The notes below the pieces were generated by a model. It worked only from the letters and a program-made list of their open reading frames with translations, ran no database searches and had not been told where the DNA came from. DNA of 8,083 bases from Pedobacter sp. (lineage in GTDB: Bacteria; Bacteroidota; Bacteroidia; Sphingobacteriales; Sphingobacteriaceae). The first letter of the stretch is position 1, and every line of letters starts with the position of its first letter. Below are positions 1 through 6,933 of the stretch, in pieces. The stretch covers positions 1 through 8,083 of the forward strand of contig JAQBOT010000192.1 of the NCBI GenBank assembly GCA_028287885.1, in the 5' to 3' direction. Position numbers and translations under genes: made by a program.

Positions 1-524
1 TCATCTCCACCTTCAGAAGCTGCACCTGTTAAATATAGATCTGCAGGTATCTCTGAAAAACCTGCAGGACGCTCAAGTTCAAGTGTACGAACTTCGGCAG
101 ACTGTTGGACATTAACGCCCTTAGAAGAACGCACTGTCCATTTGATCTTACCCGCTGCCAGTGATTCGATTCCTGCATTAGAAGCGATTTTATTCAGTTC
201 AGTATGCGAGAGGCTCAAGCGGTTATACAAGCCATTACCCTCTGAAGGATAGGAAAACAGTGGTTTAGAAAAATCACCATCCATCCTATCAAACACAACT
301 TCATACAGCACTACGCCGCCATCTTCAGCGCGAGCCTGCTCCCATTCAAAATCGGTTGATCCTGCTTTAGGATCAAGTTTAATGAATGCATCATTTGCCG
401 GAGCAAAAAAAGCATTTACCGCAGTCACTTGCGTATGGTCTAACGATTTGTCCTTTTTACAGCCTGTGTTAAACACAAAAACTAAAAGGGTAGAGCAGAG
501 GATTTTATAAATACTATTTTTCAT
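1..524 (-). CDS. SusE/SusF-like outer-membrane lipoprotein, N-terminal part (runs off the left edge)
   Basis: An open frame reads leftward from an ATG at 524-522 and gives 174 codons with no stop before the window edge, so the C-terminus is missing. The N-terminus has a basic start, a hydrophobic stretch and a lipoprotein-type Cys at residue 22 (FNTGCKKD). The -3 residue is Asn, which is not the classical lipobox residue. Residues about 30-152 look like the SusE N-terminal Ig-like domain: a P.NDAFIKLDP start, FEWEQA near 59-64, and KIKWTVRSSKG near 126-136. Residues 161-174 (LYLTGAASEGGD) match the opening strand of a SusE/SusF starch-binding-type module. The protein is probably surface-exposed and helps hold glycan next to SusC/SusD. 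It starts 26 bp after the susD-like stop, so it is the third gene of the operon. The ligand cannot be inferred. The family call rests on motif appearance and position. Confidence 0.8.
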   Translation of the reverse strand, partial: MKNSIYKILCSTLLVFVFNTGCKKDKSLDHTQVTAVNAFFAPANDAFIKLDPKAGSTDFEWEQARAEDGGVVLYEVVFDRMDGDFSKPLFSYPSEGNGLYNRLSLSHTELNKIASNAGIESLAAGKIKWTVRSSKGVNVQQSAEVRTLELERPAGFSEIPADLYLTGAASEGGD

Positions 525-550
525 GATTTATATTTTAAATTATTAATGAA

Positions 551-2182
551 TTACCATCCAGGATTTTGTGAAAGACTGGGATTCAAAGAACGTTCATCCC
601 GGGGAATCGGCCACAGGTAATGTTTATTGGCATCAAATACGCGTTGATTGGCACGGATATACCCTTTGTCGATTGAGGGAGGTCCGAACTTAGCTCCGTG
701 TGCCCAGCCATTCAGAACCTGATCGGCAATCTTCCACCGTCTAATGTCAAAGATCCTTAATCCTTCCATAGCCAACTCTGTCCTTCTCTCATTACGAATG
801 ACAGTCCTTAAACCTGTTTGGCCCAAAGAAACATCGAAATTTAACGCAGTGGTTTCTGCAAAACCTGCTCTGCTGCGTAAAGCTTTGATTGTTTGATCCC
901 AAACTGTACCGTCCATCGTACCGAGTTCGTTACGTGCCTCAGCATACATAAGCAGCACATCAGCATATCGGATGAGAATTAAGTTGAGTCCAGAAACGAA
1001 ATTTGTAATGGAAGTTGGATCATAGTATTTACGCAAGTAATACCCTGTTGCTGAGCTTACACCACCCGCTGCATATTCATCCATTTTAGTCGACTGATCT
1101 GGATCAGATCCCGGCTTAATGTAAATGGTTTTTATTGTTCCATCTGGCTTTTTCCATTCGAAATTATCGTAGACAACCGTGTAGGTTAATCTTGGATCGC
1201 GATTTACATAGGGGTTGTTTTCATCATAACCAGAACCGGCGTCATTGATGCTTTTTCCGTTGGTCATCAAATAGCTGTCTACCAATTCTTGTGTCGGCGC
1301 AAAGTTGTTTAACCGGGCTCCGACAGAGATCGGAACGTAGTCAAACAAGTTGTTGTACGTACGGTTAGTAGGCACATACTGCATATCAAGCATTACCTCG
1401 CTGTTATTTTCATTCTGTGGCAGAAATAGGCCTTCATAAGACGGGAACAAGTTGTATGAACCATTACTTCCGCTCATAATCGCTTCGCATGTGCTTGCCA
1501 CTTCCTGCCAACGTCCTTCATAAAGTAGCACACGTGCTTTTAGGGCAAGTACAGCTCCTTTAGTAATCCGGCCCTTGTCGGCGGCGACATATTCTGTATT
1601 TTTAGGCAATGCAGGCAAAGAGCCATCCAATTCTTTCAAAATGAAATCCAGAACTTGCGCCTTTGGTGTACGGCTAATATTCAAGGATTCTTGAAGTGTG
1701 ATGTCTTTTTCAAAAAGCGGCACATCGCCAAACCAGGTCATCAGTTGAAAGTACTGGAATGCTCTTAAGAAACGCGCCTCTGCCTTCATGCGCTCTTTTA
1801 ACGTCGCGTCCATGTTCGGCACCTTGTCGATGTTTTCTAAAAGTATGTTACAGGTCTTGATACCGGAATAATGGTCGTTCCACTCGTTCTTAACTCTGCC
1901 TAGTGACGCATCATAAGTACCTGCAGCAATCGAAGCTACCCCTTCATTGTCTCCTCTACCGTTATAGGCATTGTCAGACAAAGCCTCATTTAAAAAGAAG
2001 CGGTTGTTGTTAAACATTTGGGAATAGGCTGTATTAAGTACTGCATCTGCCTTTGCCGCCGTTGTCCAGTAAGTCACGTCAGTAAACCGGTCCGTTGGTA
2101 CCAGGTCTAGTTTTTTACAAGAAGGCAACAGGAAAAGGACCAACAATGCAGACACGCTTATCTTGATTAAATAGTTTTTCAT
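551..2182 (-). CDS. susD: SusD/RagB-family nutrient-binding outer-membrane lipoprotein
   Basis: This 543-residue protein is of normal SusD length. A signal peptide ends in a clear lipobox (LLPSC) with the lipidated Cys at residue 22, followed by KK, as is common in exported Bacteroidota lipoproteins. The N-terminal SusD-like part includes the TPR-type helix KAEARFLRAFQYF near 133-145, running into WFGDVPLF at 150-157. The C-terminal SusD/RagB part carries ILIRYADVLLMYAEARNE, the RNERR motif at 463-467, FDIRRW at 478-483, and the classic ending LWPIPRDE...NPSLSQNPGW at 523-543. Proteins of this family sit as a lid on SusC and capture oligosaccharide at the surface. The gene begins 9 bp after the susC-like stop, so the two are surely co-transcribed and form one complex. 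The ATG is preceded by an A/T-rich leader with no Shine-Dalgarno, normal for this phylum. The symbol denotes the family only; a starch substrate is not implied. Confidence 0.95.
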   Translation of the reverse strand: MKNYLIKISVSALLVLFLLPSCKKLDLVPTDRFTDVTYWTTAAKADAVLNTAYSQMFNNNRFFLNEALSDNAYNGRGDNEGVASIAAGTYDASLGRVKNEWNDHYSGIKTCNILLENIDKVPNMDATLKERMKAEARFLRAFQYFQLMTWFGDVPLFEKDITLQESLNISRTPKAQVLDFILKELDGSLPALPKNTEYVAADKGRITKGAVLALKARVLLYEGRWQEVASTCEAIMSGSNGSYNLFPSYEGLFLPQNENNSEVMLDMQYVPTNRTYNNLFDYVPISVGARLNNFAPTQELVDSYLMTNGKSINDAGSGYDENNPYVNRDPRLTYTVVYDNFEWKKPDGTIKTIYIKPGSDPDQSTKMDEYAAGGVSSATGYYLRKYYDPTSITNFVSGLNLILIRYADVLLMYAEARNELGTMDGTVWDQTIKALRSRAGFAETTALNFDVSLGQTGLRTVIRNERRTELAMEGLRIFDIRRWKIADQVLNGWAHGAKFGPPSIDKGYIRANQRVFDANKHYLWPIPRDERSLNPSLSQNPGW

Positions 2183-2191
2183 GTTATAGAA

Positions 2192-5100
2192 TTAAAAAGT
2201 TACGTCTAAACCAAGTCCATAGTAAGTAGGCGTTGGATATGCCCGGGCGCTGTTTGCCCCGCCAGTTGACAAGTTATTACTGAATTCAGTACTCTCAGGA
2301 TCAAGGAACTTCAGCTTGGAAACAGTCAGCAGATTTTGACCGGACGCATAAATGCGGAACCGTTGCATGCCCAGCTTCTTCGCCATTCTGTCGGATAATG
2401 AATAGCCTATCTGAATGTTTTTCAAGCGAGCATAAGCCGCATTATACAAGTAAGCATCAGAACCTCTTCTAAAGTTGTTCGTATTCGACTGACTACCGTT
2501 TGCTGCAAGTCTCGGATAACGTGCATCTGGATTTGTAGGTGTCCAATAATCCAGCTGGTGCTGGTACATAACCTGTCCGTAGTTGAAGTGATAGGGTTCT
2601 ACCATTTCTCCTCTGAGAAACTCACTTCTTTTTCCAACTCCTTGTACAAACAGATTTGCATCGAAGCCCTTATAATTTACTGAATAGGTGAATCCGAAGG
2701 TGTATCTTGGAAATGCATTGCCTAAAACAAAGCGATCACGGTCATTGATCACGCCATCTTTGTTCACATCAACATACCGGATATCCCCAGGGGCTACTGT
2801 CAATCCTTCTGGCTTTGGTCCGGCATTCACCTCATCCAAATTCTGGAAAAACCCATCGGTTTTTAAGCCTACGTAAGAGTGATAAGGCAAGCCTTCGCGG
2901 ATGATATATTGCATCTCGTCTGCAGATGTTATATTTTCACGACCTTGATAATCCAAGACTTTGTTCTTCGAATCACCCAGATTTATTCCAAATACATGGT
3001 TGAAGTTTCCGGTTTTTAGTTTGTAGTTGACACTGAGTTCCCAGCCCTGATTCTGCATTTCGGCAGCATTGAAGTCGGGTAAGCCTGCGCCATAAACACC
3101 TGGAACTACTGGTGGCACCAAGATATCTCGCGTAATTTTATTGTAGTAATCAAAAGAGAAACTTAGCGCATTTTTCAAGAAAGTCGCATCAACACCAAGG
3201 TTAAGCGTTGCCGCCTTCTCCCATTGAATGTCCGGATTGGCAAATGAAAACCCGGCACCACTTAGTGCTTTGTCGCCGAAAGCATAAACATTCTGATTTG
3301 TGAAAATGGTCGTTTGATATTGATAGTTTCCAACGTTCTGGTTTCCAAGAATACCGTAGGAACCGCGAACTTTAAGATCACCTACCTTATCCCGGTATGT
3401 GGAAAGGAATTCCTCCTGGCTAAGCCTATAACCTGCTGATATTGCTGGGAAAAAGCCCCAGCGCAGATCACTTGCAAATTTTGAAGAACCGTCGAATCTG
3501 AAGTTTACCTCCCCATAGTATTTGTCTTTGAACGCATAGGATGCCCGTCCAAATAGAGAATTTAAACTTGTTTCATAGGTTCGCTGGTTTGTGTTTGCAG
3601 ATCCAGCATCAATTACCGTTTCCGACGTCGGCGTGCCAAGTTCCGGATCTGTGAACCTTCTATATATCGTGTTGCCCTCATTATTCGATGATTCGTTCGA
3701 AACACCGACCAATGCAGTTACTGCATGCGTCTGGTTAAACGTTTTATTAAATTCAGCAATAAATTGAGTGTTCAAAAACAGATTTTTATTGTTTTCGTCA
3801 TTTGTATTCCGGTCAGAACCAGAAGTTCCTTTGGGGAGGAAGTCAACTTCCATGGTACGCGCAAATAAATGATTGGCAGTAAGCGTTCCACCGACTACAG
3901 CTCTGAATTTGAGGAAATCTGTTGCTGCTATCTCCGCATTTAAACTTCCAAAAAGATTATCGTTATCGTATTTCCGATAGCCGCCTTTCTCAAGAATACC
4001 CAATGGGTTAAATTCCTGAAGAACGTCATTGGTCAGGTAATTTCCATTTTCATCTTTAAGTTTATATATCGGCGGCGTCCGGCCTGCATCAACCATTAAT
4101 GTTCCTGTACTGGAAGAGTGGTCCTTAATCTGAGATTTGGCATAAGAGAAAATGCTGTTCAATTTCAATTTGCCATATTGGTTACTCAGGTTTATGCGGT
4201 AGTTATATCGTTTTAGTCCATAATTTGGACCTACTAAATTGTTCTCCTGATTCGCATAACCTACAGAAACCAGGTAGGTAGACTGTTCGCCTCCACCGGA
4301 AATACTCACATTGTGGTTTTGCTGTATTGCGTTCTGTAGAATCGAATTTACAAACCATTCCTGATCTCCCGCTGTCTGCTGATCACGGATCTGCTGGGCG
4401 TTGTATATAGGTGTAAGTCCTGCATTTACATTCGCCTCATTTCTTAGGATCATGTTTTCAAATCCTTGTACGGGTTTATATAGGATATGTGGTGCCTGAA
4501 CCCCAGCTAAGGCGTTAAGCGTAACCTTCGTTCCCGAATTTTTAGATCCTTGTTTTGTGGTTATCAGAATTACGCCATTTGCCGACCTAGATCCATAAAT
4601 TGCTGCACTTCCGGCATCTTTCAAAACAGAGACTGACTGGATGTCTGAGGGATTTAACAGGTTGATGTCTCCCCCAACAATTCCATCGATAACAACAAGG
4701 GGATTGTTATCGCCAAAGGTACCTATACCGCGAATATTTAAGTTTATGCCGGCACCAGGTTCGGAGTTTGACTGCTGAACGATCAAGTTTGGAGAAACAC
4801 CTTGTAAAGCCTGAGTAGCATTCATAGCAGGTTTTCCCGCAATTGCCGCCGCGCTAATCTGGTCTACTGCCCCCGTTACGCTTGATCTTTTCTGGGTGCC
4901 GTAACCAACCACAACAACGTCATTAAGCGACTGTGCACTTTCTGCTAGTATGATGTTTATTTCCTTACGATTGTTTACAGGTACTTCGATTGTTTGAAAA
5001 CCGATGTAACTAAACACAAGTGTAACACCACCATCTGGCAAATTCAAGCTAAACCTACCGTTTTGGTCGGTAACAGCTCCGGTATTAGTCCCCTTAACTT

Positions 5101-5539
5101 TTACACTTACTCCGGGCAGCGCTGCGTTCTTGTTGTCTGTGACTTTTCCTGACACAGAAAAAGCCTGATGCGAGCTTTCCGCTAATGGAACGATAGTTAC
5201 TGTTTTATTGTTAATTTGGTAGGTAAAGGGCTGTTCGTTCATACAGCTTTTAAGCGTCTGTTCAATCGAACCTTGGTTAATATTCACCGATACTGGTCGC
5301 GATTTTTTTAAAAGTTCTGAACTGTAAAGGAAATCATATCCGCTTTGCTGGCGGATATTCAGTAGAACATCTTCTAGTGGGGCATCTTTATACCGGATGC
5401 TGATCCGTTGTGCATAGCTGCTGGCACTTACCTGTATTACAGCTAGAAAAATGAAAATGCACGTGAGCTTTATCATACGAACAACCTTGGTTTTTACGCA
5501 GGGGTTCCACCTGCTTAATGCAGTAAAATTTTTATACAT
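2192..5539 (-). CDS. susC: SusC/RagA-family TonB-dependent outer-membrane transporter with STN signalling domain
   Basis: This is a complete transporter of 1115 residues. An extended N-terminus leads to a hydrophobic signal segment (about 22-40) and probable cleavage after SSYAQ near residue 44. An STN domain follows at about 45-118 (DAPLEDVLLNIRQQSGYDF, then KTVTIVP). Next comes a carboxypeptidase-regulatory-like beta-sandwich at 128-199 (GKVTDNKNAALPGVSVKVKG...GRFSL). The SusC signature VVVVGYGTQKR lies at 208-218, and the plug runs to about 330, including VVIDGIVGG, SVSVLKDAGSAAIYGSRSANGVILITT. The remainder is the 22-strand-type barrel, ending in a C-terminal Phe. A dockerin/EF-hand-like loop, DVNKDGVINDRD, spans 924-935. 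The STN domain marks it as a transducer that reports substrate binding to a FecR anti-sigma factor, which is encoded just upstream. Met22 is an alternative start, but the longer N-terminus is usual for STN-bearing SusC proteins, so Met1 is preferred. The substrate is unknown. Confidence 0.96.
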   Translation of the reverse strand: MYKNFTALSRWNPCVKTKVVRMIKLTCIFIFLAVIQVSASSYAQRISIRYKDAPLEDVLLNIRQQSGYDFLYSSELLKKSRPVSVNINQGSIEQTLKSCMNEQPFTYQINNKTVTIVPLAESSHQAFSVSGKVTDNKNAALPGVSVKVKGTNTGAVTDQNGRFSLNLPDGGVTLVFSYIGFQTIEVPVNNRKEINIILAESAQSLNDVVVVGYGTQKRSSVTGAVDQISAAAIAGKPAMNATQALQGVSPNLIVQQSNSEPGAGINLNIRGIGTFGDNNPLVVIDGIVGGDINLLNPSDIQSVSVLKDAGSAAIYGSRSANGVILITTKQGSKNSGTKVTLNALAGVQAPHILYKPVQGFENMILRNEANVNAGLTPIYNAQQIRDQQTAGDQEWFVNSILQNAIQQNHNVSISGGGEQSTYLVSVGYANQENNLVGPNYGLKRYNYRINLSNQYGKLKLNSIFSYAKSQIKDHSSSTGTLMVDAGRTPPIYKLKDENGNYLTNDVLQEFNPLGILEKGGYRKYDNDNLFGSLNAEIAATDFLKFRAVVGGTLTANHLFARTMEVDFLPKGTSGSDRNTNDENNKNLFLNTQFIAEFNKTFNQTHAVTALVGVSNESSNNEGNTIYRRFTDPELGTPTSETVIDAGSANTNQRTYETSLNSLFGRASYAFKDKYYGEVNFRFDGSSKFASDLRWGFFPAISAGYRLSQEEFLSTYRDKVGDLKVRGSYGILGNQNVGNYQYQTTIFTNQNVYAFGDKALSGAGFSFANPDIQWEKAATLNLGVDATFLKNALSFSFDYYNKITRDILVPPVVPGVYGAGLPDFNAAEMQNQGWELSVNYKLKTGNFNHVFGINLGDSKNKVLDYQGRENITSADEMQYIIREGLPYHSYVGLKTDGFFQNLDEVNAGPKPEGLTVAPGDIRYVDVNKDGVINDRDRFVLGNAFPRYTFGFTYSVNYKGFDANLFVQGVGKRSEFLRGEMVEPYHFNYGQVMYQHQLDYWTPTNPDARYPRLAANGSQSNTNNFRRGSDAYLYNAAYARLKNIQIGYSLSDRMAKKLGMQRFRIYASGQNLLTVSKLKFLDPESTEFSNNLSTGGANSARAYPTPTYYGLGLDVTF

Positions 5540-5659
5540 TTGGGTATGAAGTTTAATTTAATTCTTGAGTGTATCTACATTTCTGAGGTTATCTTAAAGT
5601 ACTGTTGACCGGAGCGCTGCAACGCTCCCGGTCATTCTTTAGGTAACCATCGCCTGATA
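5540..5659 (-). promoter_or_regulatory. susC leader region, probable target of the ECF sigma factor
   Basis: These 120 bp lie between the fecR stop and the susC start, both reading leftward. By analogy with FecI/FecR-type loci, the promoter used by the cognate sigma factor should be here or just inside the fecR 3' end. I find no good TTG/TAnnTTTG housekeeping promoter in it, which fits use of an alternative sigma, but I cannot assign -35 or -10 boxes from one sequence. The stretch nearest the susC ATG is A/T-rich with no Shine-Dalgarno. Confidence 0.45.
5607..5633 (-). terminator. GC-rich hairpin between fecR and susC (weak terminator or leader structure)
   Basis: GACC-GGAGCG pairs with CGCTCC-(C)-GGTC around a 6-nt loop, giving a 10-bp stem with one bulged C. 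In the transcription direction it lies 26 bp past the fecR stop. The following sequence (AACAGTACTTTAAG) has no clean U tract, so it is not a convincing intrinsic terminator. It could attenuate read-through from fecR into susC, stabilise an RNA end, or lie in the susC 5' leader. Confidence 0.5.
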
Positions 5660-6793
5660 TTAAGCCATTACAATTACCCTCCTTCCTTCAATTTTAAAAT
5701 GTACCAGGCCAGTTAACTCCAGACCTTTGAGCAACTCACATAAATCCTTGTTTTTGGAGTATATTCCACCAAATGATTTGGTCTGCACATTACCGCGAAA
5801 CTCTATGTCCACATCATACCAGCGGGCTATCTGTGGCATAATGTCTTTTAGATTATCATCCTGAAACATGAAATAGCCATTTTTCCAAGCCATAATCTTA
5901 TTTATATTGACGCTAACCTTCTGCATATCGGCTGTCCGGCGGTCCACATTGCCTTGTTCGCCGGGTCTCAGTGTCACTTGGTTAGAAGCTTGATTAAGAC
6001 GCACAGAGCCTTCCAAAAGCGTCGTTTGTATTTTCGAATGTTCCTGATAGGCATTTACGTCAAAATGGGTCCCCAAGACTGTAACACGCATGTCGTCTAC
6101 CCCAACCACAAAGGGCATTTTCGGATTTTTGGAAACTTCAAAATAGGCTTCTCCTGTCAAGCTAACGCTCCGGTTCTTTCCGTGGAAGCTTACTGGGTAA
6201 GTTAGGGATGATAAAGAATTTAGCCAGACACTCGTCCCATCAGGTAGGATGACTTTATAATTTCCTCCGGCAGGGACCGTTATCGTGTTCATCGCATCGT
6301 CAGGGCTCGAAGTACCCTTTGAATATTCGATTGATCCGCTGCTTAATTTGCGGATTTTCGTAGCCGCAATGAAACCATCCTCTACTTTATCCAATTCAAC
6401 AACAGCACCATCTGCCAGCTTCAACTCGGCAGTGTTGCGACCTGGTTTTATTGGACCCTTGGCATTGGGAATGCGCTTTGCCCTGTACGTCTGAGGCGAG
6501 GAAATTGTATTATAAGATCGGTAAAAGAGTCCGACACCCAACGTAATAAGTAGTACTGCAGCAATCTTCAAGTATAACTGTAGATGATTAACCTTTGTCT
6601 GCCGTTCAGATAGGGTCGTGATGATCCGATCATAGATGTCTTTACGGTTTCTTATGGAGTTGCTGTCCACCGGGCTCTGGTCTGATTGCATGCGAAAGTT
6701 GTCCTGAAAGTCAAACAAGCGTTGTTCTTCTTCAGCACTGCAAAGACCAGCGATGTATTTTTCGTAAAGTAACAGGTACTCTTCCGCGTTCAT
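5660..6793 (-). CDS. fecR: FecR-family anti-sigma factor (inner-membrane signal transducer)
   Basis: This 377-residue single-pass membrane protein has the standard layout. The cytoplasmic N-terminus, residues 1-70, begins YLLLYEKYIAGLCSAEEEQRLFDF and should bind the ECF sigma factor. One transmembrane helix follows at about 74-91 (YLKIAAVLLITLGVGLFY). The periplasmic FecR domain lies at about 169-268, with TVPAGGNYKVILPDGTSVWL, LTGEAYFEVSKNPKMPF and VLGTHFDVNAY. The C-terminal DUF4974-type domain at about 301-377 starts AWKNGYFMFQDDNLKDIM and has FGGIYSKNKDLCELLKGLEL. In family members this last part contacts the STN domain of the cognate SusC, which is encoded 120 bp downstream on the same strand. 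It is expected to hold the sigma factor inactive, or in some systems to help activate it, until substrate binds SusC. It is transcribed divergently from the sigma gene, which is unusual. The start at 6793 fits the family N-terminus; there is no Shine-Dalgarno. Confidence 0.95.
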   Translation of the reverse strand: MNAEEYLLLYEKYIAGLCSAEEEQRLFDFQDNFRMQSDQSPVDSNSIRNRKDIYDRIITTLSERQTKVNHLQLYLKIAAVLLITLGVGLFYRSYNTISSPQTYRAKRIPNAKGPIKPGRNTAELKLADGAVVELDKVEDGFIAATKIRKLSSGSIEYSKGTSSPDDAMNTITVPAGGNYKVILPDGTSVWLNSLSSLTYPVSFHGKNRSVSLTGEAYFEVSKNPKMPFVVGVDDMRVTVLGTHFDVNAYQEHSKIQTTLLEGSVRLNQASNQVTLRPGEQGNVDRRTADMQKVSVNINKIMAWKNGYFMFQDDNLKDIMPQIARWYDVDIEFRGNVQTKSFGGIYSKNKDLCELLKGLELTGLVHFKIEGRRVIVMA

Positions 6794-6818
6794 GTGTATT
6801 TGGTTGTATATGAAAAGA

Positions 6819-6834
6819 GGTGAAAAATTTCACC
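6819..6834. repeat. 16-bp palindrome in the fecR leader (operator candidate)
   Basis: GGTGAAA-AA-TTTCACC is a perfect inverted repeat with 7-bp arms and a 2-bp centre, 25-40 bp upstream of the fecR ATG. The size and symmetry suit a dimeric DNA-binding regulator. In RNA it could fold only as a small 6-bp stem with a 4-nt loop. It lies downstream of the predicted fecR start site, so a bound protein would block elongation rather than initiation. No regulator gene is visible in the window. Confidence 0.45.
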
Positions 6835-6889
6835 GCACACACATACTTGGAAAAATTTATTTTATTTACAAAAAACCTGAAGAGAACCT

Positions 6890-6917
6890 ATGGTTTACAA
6901 AACTATGCTTAGTTTTA
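6890..6917 (+). promoter_or_regulatory. candidate promoter of the ECF sigma gene, mirror image of the fecR promoter
   Basis: On the plus strand TAGTTTTA at 6910-6917 differs from TAnnTTTG only in the last base. A degenerate -33 element, ATG at 6890-6892 in place of TTG, sits 17 bp upstream. Both elements are the mirror positions of the fecR promoter. Predicted initiation near 6923 would leave a very short leader of about 10 nt before the ATG at 6934. It should be weaker than the fecR promoter because both boxes are off consensus. It could instead be an autoregulated start or not be used. Confidence 0.4.
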
Positions 6918-6925
6918 AAAACCAA
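6898..6925 (-). promoter_or_regulatory. predicted housekeeping promoter of fecR (TTG, 17 bp, TAGTTTTG)
   Basis: Read on the minus strand, TTG at 6925-6923 is followed by a 17-bp spacer and TAGTTTTG at 6905-6898. This fits the Bacteroidota primary-sigma consensus TTG-N17-23-TAnnTTTG exactly. Transcription would begin near 6891-6893, giving a fecR leader of about 100 nt that contains the 16-bp palindrome. The -33 element lies only 8 bp before the sigma ATG, so this promoter overlaps the sigma gene leader. Confidence 0.6.
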
Positions 6926-6933
6926 ATAAAAAC

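Larger units (their letters stand above)
6889..6926. repeat. 38-bp imperfect inverted repeat between the fecR and sigma genes
   Basis: Two 17-nt arms (6889-6905 and 6910-6926) match at 14 of 17 positions around a 4-nt centre, TGCT. The inner seven pairs (AAAACTA / TAGTTTT) are perfect, as is an outer block, GGTTT / AAACC. Each arm carries a TAGTTTT -7-like element pointing outward toward its own gene. The repeat could be a symmetric divergent promoter, a repressor operator covering both promoters, or an RNA stem-loop. Confidence 0.7.

Noticed and set aside
2688..2876. 62-codon plus-strand open frame opposite susC
   Set aside because: It is antisense to the conserved barrel of a clear SusC, has no recognisable domain, and fits a shadow of the real frame.
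5546..5570. A/T-rich TTTAATTTAATT repeats before the susC start
   Set aside because: Short, low-complexity and typical of Bacteroidota leaders; no defined element can be supported.
5954..6494. Two plus-strand open frames of 83 and 69 codons opposite fecR
   Set aside because: Both lie antisense to the conserved FecR domain and show no family motifs or initiation context; they are chance frames.
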